From an uncultured Eubacteriales bacterium (GTDB taxonomy: Bacteria; Bacillota; Clostridia; Oscillospirales; Oscillospiraceae): a stretch of DNA of 13,091 nt. Position 1 is the first letter of the stretch, and every line of letters begins with the position of its first letter. Where the stretch lies: contig USEU01000058.1 in the NCBI GenBank assembly GCA_900553805.1, forward strand, positions 1-13,091. The letters are read 5' to 3'. Below the pieces are notes generated by a model. The model saw nothing but the letters and a program-made list of their open reading frames with translations, had not been told where the DNA came from and ran no database searches. Positions 1 to 7,670 of the stretch are shown piece after piece. The position numbers and the translations under genes were made by a program.

Positions 1-11
1 CAGGCGATGCC

Positions 12-43
12 TTCCTGATTAAAATTAAGATTTTAATCAGGAA
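12..43. repeat. AT-rich 14-bp perfect palindrome downstream of rpoD
   Basis: Two perfect 14-bp inverted arms (TTCCTGATTAAAAT at 12-25 and its complement at 30-43) enclose a TAAG loop. The site lies about 50 bp past the rpoD stop. The stem is AT-rich and is not followed by a T-tract on the minus strand, so it is a poor match to a classical intrinsic terminator, although it could still end or stabilise the rpoD transcript. The octamer CAGGCGAT occurs on both sides (1-8 and 69-76). The window edge prevents judging what lies further left. Confidence 0.6.
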
Positions 44-92
44 ATAGTATCAGAAGGCTCCGATCCAACAGGCGATCGATCCAGAGGTTCCC

Positions 93-1259
93 TTACGCGT
101 AGAAATCCCGGATCTTTTTGGCGCGGCTGGGGTGGCGGAGCTTGCGGATGGCCTTGTTTTCGATCTGGCGGATACGCTCACGGGTCACGCCGAAGATCTG
201 GCCCACCTCCTCCAGGGTGTGGGTGCGGCCGTCGTACATGCCGAAGCGCATGCGCAGCACATCGGCCTCCCGCTCGGTCAGGGTGCCCAGAATTTCCTTC
301 AGGGCCTCGGCCAGCAGGGCATTGGAGGTGGCGTCCGCCGGACCGGGGGTGCGCTCGTCCTCCACGAAGGAGCCGATGGAGGTATCCTCCTCGTCGCCCA
401 CGGGGGTGTCCAGGCTCAGGGTATCGGCGGCGGTGCGGTTGGCCTCGATGATCTTCTCAACGGGCAGGCCCAGCTCCTTGGCGATCTCCTCCACGGTAGG
501 CTCCCGGCCCAGCTCCTGCACCAACTTGCGGTTGCAGCGGGTGGCCTTGTTGATGACCTCCACCATATGCACGGGGACCCGGATGGTCCTTGCCTGGTCG
601 GCGATGGCACGGGTGATGGCCTGCCGGATCCACCAGGTGGCATATGTAGAGAATTTGTTTCCCTTTGTCCAGTCGAATTTGTCCACGGCGCGGATCAGGC
701 CGGTGTTGCCCTCCTGGATCAGGTCCAGGATGTGCAGGCCGCGGCCGGAATATTTCTTGGCGATGGATACCACCAGGCGGAGGTTGGCCTCGGTCAGCTT
801 GTTCTTGGCCTCCTGGTCGCCCTCGGAAATGCGCTTGGCCAGCTCCACCTCTTCGTCGGCGGACAGCAGCTTCACCTGGCCGATCTCCTTCAGGTACATA
901 CGCACCGGGTCGTCCAGACTGTATTCGGCCGCCAGGTCCACCGGATCCACCAGCTCTTCCTCGTCCATGCCGCGCAGGTCGATGCCGTCGTCCAGCATAT
1001 CCAGCCCGTTGCCCAGGTCGCCGCCCAGCACGTCCAGGCCGTCGTCCAGCGCGTCCAGGTTGGAGGTGGTGACCTGAATGTTCATGGCGTCGAAACGGTC
1101 GTATACCTCTTCAATCTTCTCGGGGGAAAGGTTCATCTTGGACAGTACCTCGTTCAGATCGGTATCCCGGATCATACCGTCCTTCTTGCCCTGGGCGATC
1201 AGCGCCTGCAGCGCCGCCTGTACGTCCTCCATTTTTCCGCTTTTCTTTGCTGTACTCAT
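93..1259 (-). CDS. rpoD: RNA polymerase primary sigma factor (sigma-70/SigA)
   Basis: Encodes the housekeeping sigma factor that directs RNA polymerase to -35/-10 promoters. The predicted protein is 388 aa. Visible domains are an N-terminal region 1.1-like helical segment (about residues 10-63), an acidic linker rich in LDxLDDG repeats (about 68-105), region 1.2 starting near [12 protein letters not shown] (about 116), the core-binding and -10-melting region 2 with [22 protein letters not shown] and [11 protein letters not shown] (about 159-213), region 3 (VPVHMVE onward), and region 4.2 with [20 protein letters not shown] (about 348-367). The start at 1259 is preferred over the in-frame ATG at 1280 because AAAGGGG lies at suitable spacing before it. 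The gene has its own promoter and is not preceded by dnaG, its usual partner in Firmicutes. Identification is secure. Confidence 0.97.
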   Translation of the reverse strand: MSTAKKSGKMEDVQAALQALIAQGKKDGMIRDTDLNEVLSKMNLSPEKIEEVYDRFDAMNIQVTTSNLDALDDGLDVLGGDLGNGLDMLDDGIDLRGMDEEELVDPVDLAAEYSLDDPVRMYLKEIGQVKLLSADEEVELAKRISEGDQEAKNKLTEANLRLVVSIAKKYSGRGLHILDLIQEGNTGLIRAVDKFDWTKGNKFSTYATWWIRQAITRAIADQARTIRVPVHMVEVINKATRCNRKLVQELGREPTVEEIAKELGLPVEKIIEANRTAADTLSLDTPVGDEEDTSIGSFVEDERTPGPADATSNALLAEALKEILGTLTEREADVLRMRFGMYDGRTHTLEEVGQIFGVTRERIRQIENKAIRKLRHPSRAKKIRDFYA

Positions 1260-1307
1260 AAGCCTACCCCTTTGTGCCATTTTCCGTTTATTTTCTCATG
1301 CTGTAAG

Positions 1308-1336
1308 ACTATACCCCAAATTCAGCGGAATGACAA
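1308..1336 (-). promoter_or_regulatory. Sigma-A-type promoter of rpoD
   Basis: On the minus strand, TTGTCA (1331-1336) is followed after exactly 17 bp by TATAGT (1308-1313). Each hexamer matches the sigma-70 consensus at five of six positions. It lies about 50 bp upstream of the chosen rpoD start. This would allow the sigma factor to be transcribed independently of the carbohydrate genes upstream, and possibly to autoregulate. Confidence 0.8.
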
Positions 1337-1388
1337 GGGGGTTTTCGGATTATTTATGACTTTTTTGTCCCCCGCGCCAAAAATAGAT

Positions 1389-1406
1389 TTCCCCCTTTTT
1401 GGGGAA
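1389..1406 (-). terminator. Weak hairpin, possible terminator of the DUF624 gene
   Basis: On the minus strand, TTCCCC and GGGGAA form a 6-bp stem about 50 bp past the DUF624 stop. It is followed shortly by ATCTATTTTT, so a T-rich stretch exists but is offset by several bases. The stem is short, so termination is likely inefficient if it happens at all. The remaining sequence between the two genes (1260-1451) holds the rpoD promoter and is otherwise AT-rich without an ORF. Confidence 0.35.
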
Positions 1407-1451
1407 TTATCCGCCCTTTTCGGCAAAATTTTTCCAGGGGGTGAGGTGCGG

Positions 1452-2108
1452 TCAGTCCATCAGCTGCACGTTGGGGCCGGTGGGGGACTCCAGTTGGTGG
1501 AAAACGGGGCGCAGGAGGCAGGACTGGAGGTAGCTGACGAAGGAGAAGCCCAGAATCACCCAGAAGATCAGGGTGGAGACGAAAGTCTGCATGGAGATCA
1601 GCAGCACCAGCACCGGCAGCAGGGTCAGCAGCACCATCAGCACCGTCCGGGGCAGCTTCACCAGGGCCAGGATGGCGGCGTTCATGGCGTGCTGGCGGAC
1701 GGTATTCTCATAGCGCGCCACCAGGTGAAAATAATAGACGCTGATGGACAGGACGACCACCCCCAGCACCAGGCAGAGCCAGCGGCACACCAGCAGGCTG
1801 TTGCCCGTCAGGTAGGCCTGGGCCAGCAGCAGATCCGCCGCAAGACCGGCCAGGAACACCGCCAGCACCAGCCAGCCCGCAGTGGCCTGGCGGAAATTCC
1901 CCCGGAAGGCCCGGAAGAAGGGCTTCACCACGCCCCCGTCCTCGTTCAGCACGATGCTCTGGGTCACCTTATGCAGCGCCGTCAGGGACGCGCCCACGGT
2001 GACCACCGGCAGGCAGCAGAGCCAGAACAGCACATTGACGATCATCAGATCGCACACCCGTGACAAAAACTGCATCACGGGGTTATCCAGCCGGAATAAA
2101 TTTCTCAT
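1452..2108 (-). CDS. DUF624 / YesL-like integral membrane protein
   Basis: Predicted 218-aa polytopic membrane protein. The N-terminal part, NPVMQFLSRVCDLMIVNVLF followed by CCLPVVTVGASLTAL, matches the hallmark of the DUF624/YesL family (small residues and proline in the first membrane hairpin, then a basic FF(R)xFRxNF segment). About five hydrophobic segments are visible (roughly residues 10-40, 75-100, 105-130, 150-175 and 178-200). The molecular function of the family is not established. Members recur beside LplABC-type sugar ABC transporters and glycoside hydrolases, for example yesL in the Bacillus subtilis rhamnogalacturonan locus, and this context fits. The ATG at 2108 is chosen over the upstream in-frame ATG (2147) because AAGGAG precedes it by 9 nt and the earlier start falls inside a repeat. 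No convincing promoter is visible; it may be read through from the GH38 gene. Confidence 0.85.
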   Translation of the reverse strand: MRNLFRLDNPVMQFLSRVCDLMIVNVLFWLCCLPVVTVGASLTALHKVTQSIVLNEDGGVVKPFFRAFRGNFRQATAGWLVLAVFLAGLAADLLLAQAYLTGNSLLVCRWLCLVLGVVVLSISVYYFHLVARYENTVRQHAMNAAILALVKLPRTVLMVLLTLLPVLVLLISMQTFVSTLIFWVILGFSFVSYLQSCLLRPVFHQLESPTGPNVQLMD

Positions 2109-2143
2109 GGGGAAGGTCTCCTTTTTTCTGTGTCTTGCCGCGC

Positions 2144-2453
2144 CCAAAGCGCCCCTGAAAGGGGAGCTGGCAGCCCGTAAGGGCTGACTGAGGGGTTTCG
2201 CGGTAGGTACCTGCGGTTTTATGAAACTTTGGGCGAATTCGCAGCGTCTCCTTGGCTCCCCGATGGGGGAGCTGGCAGGCCGAATGGCCTGACTGAGGGG
2301 GTGTGGTTCGTTGAATGGTTACAGCTCAAAGTCACCAACGGCACCCCCTTTGCCGCTATCGCGGCACGAAACAGAGGTATGATTGCCACCGGCAATCATT
2401 ACTATCTTGATTCGCTGCGCGGAGCACCACCCCCAAAGGGGGCAGCGAGGGGG
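2144..2453. repeat. Mosaic palindromic repeat, copy A (truncated)
   Basis: Fills nearly all of the 347-bp gap between the DUF624 and GH38 genes. Unit 1 (from 2144) starts with CCAAAGCGCCCCTGAAAGG, then a hairpin head CAGCCC-GTAA-GGGCTG (2171-2186). Unit 2 (from 2251) starts with CTTGGCTCCCC and carries the head CAGGCC-GAAT-GGCCTG (2276-2291). A 62-bp cassette Z (2368-2429) contains the palindrome TGATTGCC-ACC-GGCAATCA (2380-2398). The stretch 2190-2357 matches copy B 5876-6043 with only four mismatches in 168 bp. The inverted right end found in copies B and C is missing: the copy stops within a few bases of the GH38 stop codon. No gene or clear promoter is seen here. Confidence 0.85.
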
Positions 2454-2455
2454 AA

Positions 2456-5400
2456 TTACCGGATCAGAAGGGTGAGGATCTCGTAGGGGTGGATGGTGTG
2501 GGTGATCCGGCCATTCCGGATGGGGAGTTCTTCCTGGATCTCTTCCAGGAGGTTGGTGACGCAGGCCTTTTGGGTGTGGGCGGGGACGGTGAGGGTGAAT
2601 TTGGTGCGGGCGTTCTGGCATTCGTAGAGGCGCAGGACGGTGCCCTCGCCGTTTTCCGCCTGCTTGACGGTCTCCAGGATCACGTTGTCCTTGTCCACCC
2701 GGGCGAAGCTGTACGCCGCGCCGGGGGTGCCGGCGGGCAGGACGTAGGCCGGCTGGTTGAGCTTGTAGCTCTCCTGCACGGTATGGGCCTGCTTCCAGGT
2801 GCCGCCGTGGGGGTACAGGGCGTAGGTGAAGGTGTGCAGCTCCACGTCGGTGTTGGGGTTGGGCTCCACGCCGCTCTTGATGAGGGTCAGGCCCACCACG
2901 CCGTCCAGGACGCTGTGGCCGTACTTGCAGTCGTTGAGCAGGCTGACACCGTAATTGCCCTCGGAGTAATCCATCCACTTCTGGGCGCAGCTTTCAAAGC
3001 GGGCCTTGTCCCAGCTGGTGTTGGAATGGACCTTCCGGGTGACGTTGCCGAACTGAATCTCAAAGGTGGCCTCGTCGGTGTGGATGTCCAGGGGGAACTC
3101 CGCCTTCAGCAGGTGCTGGTGGAGCTTCCAGTCCACGGTGGACTCGAAGTCGATGCGCCGGGTGTTCGCGTAGAAGCGGATATTCTGGTGAATGGCGCAG
3201 CCGCAGAACTCGTAGCGCAGCGCCAGGGTGGCGCGTACCGGGCCGTCCTCGGTCCAGGTCATGGACACCGGATGGTCCACATCATAGGACTTTTCCGTGT
3301 AGTAGCGGTCGATGTCCCAGTTGTCATAGTAGATGGGCTTGTCCTCGTAAACCCGCAGCCGGTTGCCGGTCCGGCCCGGCCGCAGCAGCTCCCGGTCGTA
3401 TTCCTTGTCAAAAAGGGAGGAAAGGCGTCCGTTTTCGTCGAAAGCGACGGAATAATAGGGGGTTTCCAGGTGATGCTCATCCCGGCGGAGGAAGGGAGAG
3501 GGGGCCGCGGCGGCGGCGGAAGCGCGCAGGGTCACATAGCCCTTGGAGGGCAGGCGCTCCAGATAGGCCACCGCGCCCTGCGCCGTCTGCTGGACGGCAT
3601 AGCGGTTCCCGGCGGCGTCCTCCAGGGCCTCGGCCTCCAGCTCGCCCAGGCAGACCACGTCGCCGCGGTCAAAGCCCAGGGTATTGAACACGGTGACGCC
3701 CTCGCCCGGCCCGGCCAGCTTCTCCAGCCGGTCCCGGATCAGGCCGGATACCTCCCGGTGCAGCTCCTCGTACTCCTGCTTGGTCACCTCGTAGACCTCG
3801 GCGATGGAGCTGCCGGGCAGGATGTCGTGGAACTGGTTGAGCAGGATGATGTCCCGCCACAGCCGGGTGTCCTCCTGGGCGGGGTAGTCCCCGGCCAGCA
3901 CGCCCAGCAGCTCCAGGTCCATCATGGCCAGCTCGCTCTTGCGGTTGCCCCGCTTGTTCCGGGCCATGGAGGTATAGGTGCCCCGGTGATACTCGAAATA
4001 GAATTCGCCCTCCCAGGTCTCCAGGCGGCGGTTTCCCATGACCCGCCGGCTCAGCTGGTCAAAATAGGTGCGGGCCGTCTCCTGCCGGACCTTGGGGATG
4101 CCCCGGATGCCCTGCTCCATGCGCTGGGAGGTCTCCAGCATCTGCCGGGTGGGGCCGCCGCCGCCGTCGCCGTAGCCATAGGAGATGAGGATATCGTTGT
4201 TGATCTCCTTGTTCTGGTAGCGCTCCCAGCCGCCCATGATGGCGTCGGGGTGGAGCATGCCGTTGTAGGTGGTGAAGAAGCTCTGCCTGGGGTCCTGGCC
4301 CACACCCAGGGTGGTGATCAGGTGGGTGAGCACCTCGCTGCCGTCGATGCCCCGCCAGATGAAGGTATCGTTGGGGATGCGGTTGATCTGGTTCCAGGCC
4401 AGCTTGGTGGTCATAAAGTAGTCCACGCCGGATTTTTTCATGATCTGGGGCAGCGCGCCGGAGTAGCCGAACACGTCGGGCAGCCAGAGGATCTTATTGT
4501 CCTGGCCGAACTCCTCCCGGAAGAAGCGCTTGCCGTGGAGGAACTGGCGCACCAGGGATTCGCCGGAGGTCAGGTTGCAGTCCGCCTCCAGCCACATGCC
4601 GCCCTCCGTCTCCCAGCGGCCCTCGGCCACCCGCTGCCTGATCTTCTCAAACAGCTCCGGGTAGCGCTGCTTCAGGAAATAATACAGCACCGGCTGGCTG
4701 GACATGAATTTGTAGCTGGGGTACTCCTCCATGAGCTTGAGCACGGTGGCGAAGGAGCGCACCACCTTCTCCCGGGTCTGGGCCACGGTCCACCACCAGG
4801 CCACGTCGATGTGGGTGTGGCCGATGCAGGTGGCGATCACCTCGTCCCAGCCGCCCATTTTTTCATACAGCTCATGGGTGATGTGGGCCTGGGCCCGGCG
4901 GATGGAGGCGAAGAATTCCGGGGAATAGGGCTGGCGCAGGTCCAGCAGGTTGACGGTGTCGTTGAGCACGGTCTGGATATCCAGGCGGAGCTTGCTGTCC
5001 TGCCCCATCCGGGGGAAGGCCTGCAGGGGCACCAGCAGGTCATAGTAGAGGTGGTTGATCTCCTCATCCAGCACGTACAGGTCAGCCAGGAAGGCAAACT
5101 CCCGGTGCAGGGTGCCGGTATAGGCCTGGATATCGATGTCCAGGGCCTCGCCGCCCTTGGCGCACCGGCTGAGCAGCACCTCCCGGTGGTTCATGTCCGC
5201 GCCCTGGACCACCTGGCCGTTGACGAACACCAGGAACTGGGGGTTCTTGCCGTCATCCCATTCCTCGATCTGGGTGTGGATGCGGAACCACACGGACTTC
5301 CCGTCGAAGCGCTCCGGGATGACGATCTGGCTGCGGAACCAGTAGTGGGAGCCGGGGATGCCGTGGAAATCCGTGTGCTGGCCCTGGAATTTCCCCTCGA

Positions 5401-5605
5401 ACTGGTCGGTCCCGGCGTAGTCGGCATACCAGCGCATACTCTGGCAGTCGAACCGTTCCCAGGGCGGCGCGGCCCGGTCCGCCTCCTCCGGGCGGAAGAA
5501 CTGGCCTTTCTTATATTCCCAGTCCGGCAGGCTGACGCACTCCCGGAAGCGGAAATTCCCCAGCTGATTGCAGATGACCTGAATTCTCTGATCGATAAAA
5601 TACAT
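2456..5605 (-). CDS. Alpha-mannosidase, glycoside hydrolase family 38
   Basis: Predicted 1049-aa cytoplasmic retaining alpha-mannosidase that would remove mannose from N-glycan or mannoside oligosaccharides after uptake. An N-terminal beta-rich lid/domain (about residues 1-250) precedes the GH38 catalytic domain. The zinc and catalytic motifs are intact: GHTHIDVAWWW with ligands H265 and D267, LPDVFGYSGALPQI with the likely nucleophile D377, and FHDILPGSS with ligand H593. Beta-sandwich C-terminal domains follow, ending in a typical HPYEI tail. There is no signal peptide or membrane segment. The length fits the family (about 850-1050 aa). The ATG at 5605 is preferred because GAGG lies 8 nt upstream; the ATG at 5611 lies almost on top of that site. 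It has its own promoter, with the sugar-binding protein gene and its terminator upstream. Family assignment is firm; the exact linkage specificity is not readable from sequence. Confidence 0.95.
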   Translation of the reverse strand: MYFIDQRIQVICNQLGNFRFRECVSLPDWEYKKGQFFRPEEADRAAPPWERFDCQSMRWYADYAGTDQFEGKFQGQHTDFHGIPGSHYWFRSQIVIPERFDGKSVWFRIHTQIEEWDDGKNPQFLVFVNGQVVQGADMNHREVLLSRCAKGGEALDIDIQAYTGTLHREFAFLADLYVLDEEINHLYYDLLVPLQAFPRMGQDSKLRLDIQTVLNDTVNLLDLRQPYSPEFFASIRRAQAHITHELYEKMGGWDEVIATCIGHTHIDVAWWWTVAQTREKVVRSFATVLKLMEEYPSYKFMSSQPVLYYFLKQRYPELFEKIRQRVAEGRWETEGGMWLEADCNLTSGESLVRQFLHGKRFFREEFGQDNKILWLPDVFGYSGALPQIMKKSGVDYFMTTKLAWNQINRIPNDTFIWRGIDGSEVLTHLITTLGVGQDPRQSFFTTYNGMLHPDAIMGGWERYQNKEINNDILISYGYGDGGGGPTRQMLETSQRMEQGIRGIPKVRQETARTYFDQLSRRVMGNRRLETWEGEFYFEYHRGTYTSMARNKRGNRKSELAMMDLELLGVLAGDYPAQEDTRLWRDIILLNQFHDILPGSSIAEVYEVTKQEYEELHREVSGLIRDRLEKLAGPGEGVTVFNTLGFDRGDVVCLGELEAEALEDAAGNRYAVQQTAQGAVAYLERLPSKGYVTLRASAAAAAPSPFLRRDEHHLETPYYSVAFDENGRLSSLFDKEYDRELLRPGRTGNRLRVYEDKPIYYDNWDIDRYYTEKSYDVDHPVSMTWTEDGPVRATLALRYEFCGCAIHQNIRFYANTRRIDFESTVDWKLHQHLLKAEFPLDIHTDEATFEIQFGNVTRKVHSNTSWDKARFESCAQKWMDYSEGNYGVSLLNDCKYGHSVLDGVVGLTLIKSGVEPNPNTDVELHTFTYALYPHGGTWKQAHTVQESYKLNQPAYVLPAGTPGAAYSFARVDKDNVILETVKQAENGEGTVLRLYECQNARTKFTLTVPAHTQKACVTNLLEEIQEELPIRNGRITHTIHPYEILTLLIR

Positions 5606-5634
5606 AGACATTTCCTCGCTGTCTGTTTTTTGTG

Positions 5635-5663
5635 ATTGTACCATTGCGGGGATGCAAAAGCAA
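5635..5663 (-). promoter_or_regulatory. Promoter of the GH38 mannosidase gene
   Basis: On the minus strand, TTGCTT (5658-5663), a 17-bp spacer and TACAAT (5635-5640) with a TGG just before it (extended -10 TGnTACAAT) lie about 30 bp upstream of the GH38 start. The -35 is weak and the -10 is strong. Together with the terminator behind the binding-protein gene, this indicates that the mannosidase is transcribed separately. Confidence 0.6.
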
Positions 5664-5715
5664 GCCCTTTGGCGGGCAGCGCACTCTCAGCGCCCCAAAT
5701 GAAGGAACGGTACGT

Positions 5716-6171
5716 CCAAAGCGCCCCTGAAAGGTTTAGCAGGTGTAGCCGACCAAAGGGCGGCGTACAGCTGCTTAATGCAAAGCTGAGCTGGCAGCCC
5801 GTAAGGGCTGACTTGTGCGCCCGCAGGCGCCATGCAAGCGAGCAACCGCCGTCAGGCGGCTCTTAGCGAGTCGCAGAGGGGTTTCGCGGTAGGTACCTGC
5901 GGTTTTATGAAGCTTTGGGCGAATTCGCAGCGGCTCCTTGGCTCCCCGATGGGGGAGCTGGCAGGCCGAATGGCCTGACTGAGGGGGTGTGGTTCGTTGA
6001 ATGGTTACAGCTCAAAATCACCAACGTCACCCCCTTTGCCGCTTCGCGGCACTTCCCCCAAAGGGGGCAGCAAGAGCCTCTACGAATTCGCCTTGGTGCA
6101 TTCTACATGGTATTCTGCGTACCGCGGCTGACCCCTCCGGCGCGATGCGCCGCCTCCCCTTTCAGGGGAGG
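5716..6171. repeat. Mosaic palindromic repeat, copy B (fullest two-ended copy)
   Basis: Accounts for most of the 637-bp gap between the GH38 and binding-protein genes. Unit 1 starts at 5716 and is interrupted by cassette Y (5735-5788) and, inside the CTGACT/GAGGGG junction, by the 62-bp cassette X (5814-5875). Unit 2 starts at 5937 and lacks cassette Z: only two bases, TT, sit where copies A and C have 62 bp. The right end (about 6081-6171) is an inverted, diverged version of unit 1: GGCGAATTCG motif reversed, hairpin GGCGC-GAT-GCGCC (6139-6151), then CCTCCCCT-TTC-AGGGGAGG (6153-6171). The two ends thus form terminal inverted repeats. The right end lies 2 bp from the T-tract of the binding-protein terminator. 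No coding capacity for a transposase is present. Confidence 0.85.
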
Positions 6172-6173
6172 TT

Positions 6174-6210
6174 AAAAAAGGCGGGGTCGGTGCGGCTGCA
6201 CCGACCCCGC
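6174..6210 (-). terminator. Strong intrinsic terminator of the sugar-binding protein gene
   Basis: A perfect 13-bp GC-rich stem (arms 6181-6193 and 6198-6210, each GCGGGGTCGGTGC or its complement) with a 4-nt loop. On the minus strand it is followed, after one base, by six Ts (6174-6179). It begins about 32 bp past the stop codon of the binding-protein gene. This is a textbook Rho-independent terminator on the minus strand. Confidence 0.93.
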
Positions 6211-6242
6211 GGGTGTTGGGGAGATGGAATGTGATTGCTTGC

Positions 6243-7670
6243 TTAGCCAGCGACCCAAGCGTCGATCTGGCTCTGGATCTCGGTGATGATGTCGTCCAGG
6301 CCGGAATCACGCATGGCGCCCAGCATGGTGGCGACGGTCTCGGTGGGATCCTGGGTGCCGGTCATCAGGATGGGACGGTACTCGGCATAGATGGCGATGC
6401 AGGCGGCCAGGTCGTCGGCGATGGGTTCACTGTCCAGGGAGAAGCCCAGGATGGGGGAGGCAACGGCTTTCTCGTTCAGAGCCTTCACTTCGTCCCACTG
6501 GTTGAAGTCCACATCGTCGGTCTGGGTGACCTGGAAGAAGGTGCCCTGGGTGTAGCCGGCCATGGTCCAGTCGGTGTTCAGCTTGTGCACGCGGCCGTCG
6601 GCGGTGTACTCAAAGTTGTCGCCCTCCAGGCCATAGTACAGCGCGTCGCGGACCTTGGAATCGGTGTTGACCAGCTGCAGCAGCTGCAAAGCCTTCTCAG
6701 GATTCTTGCAGGCGGCGGAGATGCAGTTCATGGAGCCCTGAACGGTAGCGTTGGACAGGACGGTGTCGCCCCACTGGATGGCGACGCACTGATCGCCAAC
6801 ACCCATGTTGGGACCCCAGGTGGTCTTGGCGGCCGCGGGCCAGCCCTGAGCCACGAAGCAGGGACGGTAGCTGGGAGCCTCGGCCAGGGTGGCGGCGTCG
6901 GCGTTGACGTAGCCGGCCTCATACCACTCGTGCAGGGTCTTCAGGTCTTCCAGGACGTCTTCCTGCTCGAACACGGAGACGACCTCGGCCTTGCCGTTGG
7001 CATAGGAAACACCGATGGCGGGCAGGCCGGCGGAGATATCGTCATACTGTCTGCCGTAGATGGCATCCAGGCCGCCCTTGTTCAGGATGAACACGGCGGA
7101 CTGCTCGGCCTCGTACATGGCCTTCAGGATGGGGGTGACCTCGTTCATGGTGTGAGCGGAGGCGTAATCCAGGCCGGTGGCCTCGACCTTGACCAGGTCA
7201 TACACAAAGTAATGGGTCGCGGAGGAATCCTTGTAGGTGGGCACGCCGTACAGCTTGCCGCCGATCTTGCAGGCATCCCAGTAGGACTCCGGGATGAACT
7301 GGAACAGCTCGGGAGCGGCGGTCTCCACGATGTCGCCGATGTCAGCGAAAGCGCCGATGGTCACGTCGTTGTAGAAGGTGCCGTTGTTGGTGAACATGAT
7401 GTCGTAGGGCTCGTTGGTGGAGACGATCATGTTGCGGCGGGTATCCCAGTCGCCCCAGCCGATGACTTCCACTTCCAGGTTGACGCCGATCTTCTCAGCC
7501 AGGTAAGCATTCAGGTTGTCTTTCCATGCGTCGTAGTTGGCGGGCATGCCGGAGCCGACGGTGACCCACTTCAGGGTGACCACGTCGTCAGCCTTGGCGG
7601 CGGGAGCGATCCCGACGAACAGGGTGGCAATCATGGCGACTGCCAGGAGCATAGCGAAAATCTTCTTCAT
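6243..7670 (-). CDS. LplA-type extracellular solute-binding protein (DUF3502 C-terminus)
   Basis: Predicted 475-aa sugar-binding component of a carbohydrate ABC importer. An N-terminal signal peptide is clear: MKK, a hydrophobic core IFAMLLAVAMIATLFVG, then APAAKA-DD, which fits signal peptidase I cleavage near residue 27. There is no cysteine in the first 30 residues, so no lipobox, which is unusual for a monoderm. The C-terminal part (about residue 405 on; GFSLDSEPIADDLAAC, a GTQDP segment, DIITEIQSQIDAW) matches the DUF3502 tail of the LplA/LipO family of binding proteins. The ATG at 7670 is chosen over an upstream in-frame ATG (7706) because AAGGAGG lies just before it and the signal peptide starts there. 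The permease genes lie upstream, 477 bp away across repeat copy C. A strong terminator ends the gene. The likely ligand is an oligosaccharide processed by the neighbouring mannosidase and hexosaminidase. Confidence 0.92.
   Translation of the reverse strand: MKKIFAMLLAVAMIATLFVGIAPAAKADDVVTLKWVTVGSGMPANYDAWKDNLNAYLAEKIGVNLEVEVIGWGDWDTRRNMIVSTNEPYDIMFTNNGTFYNDVTIGAFADIGDIVETAAPELFQFIPESYWDACKIGGKLYGVPTYKDSSATHYFVYDLVKVEATGLDYASAHTMNEVTPILKAMYEAEQSAVFILNKGGLDAIYGRQYDDISAGLPAIGVSYANGKAEVVSVFEQEDVLEDLKTLHEWYEAGYVNADAATLAEAPSYRPCFVAQGWPAAAKTTWGPNMGVGDQCVAIQWGDTVLSNATVQGSMNCISAACKNPEKALQLLQLVNTDSKVRDALYYGLEGDNFEYTADGRVHKLNTDWTMAGYTQGTFFQVTQTDDVDFNQWDEVKALNEKAVASPILGFSLDSEPIADDLAACIAIYAEYRPILMTGTQDPTETVATMLGAMRDSGLDDIITEIQSQIDAWVAG

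Noticed and set aside
132..2063. A 643-residue open frame on the plus strand opposite rpoD and the DUF624 gene
   Set aside because: It crosses two genes and the rpoD promoter in antisense, with low-complexity composition. An artefact of high GC.
2229..2486. Short ORFs sharing the start GEFAA.PWLPDGGAGRPNGL at 2229 and 5915
   Set aside because: They arise because both lie in nearly identical repeat units. Copy C lacks the start and the frames end differently, and there is no ribosome binding site, so I treat them as non-coding repeat.
2489..5635. A 1048-residue open frame on the plus strand opposite the GH38 gene
   Set aside because: It is the antisense of a GC-rich gene with strong third-position bias, low in complexity (Val/Leu/Gly/Gln/His rich), and has no recognisable motif. 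The GH38 frame has intact catalytic motifs.
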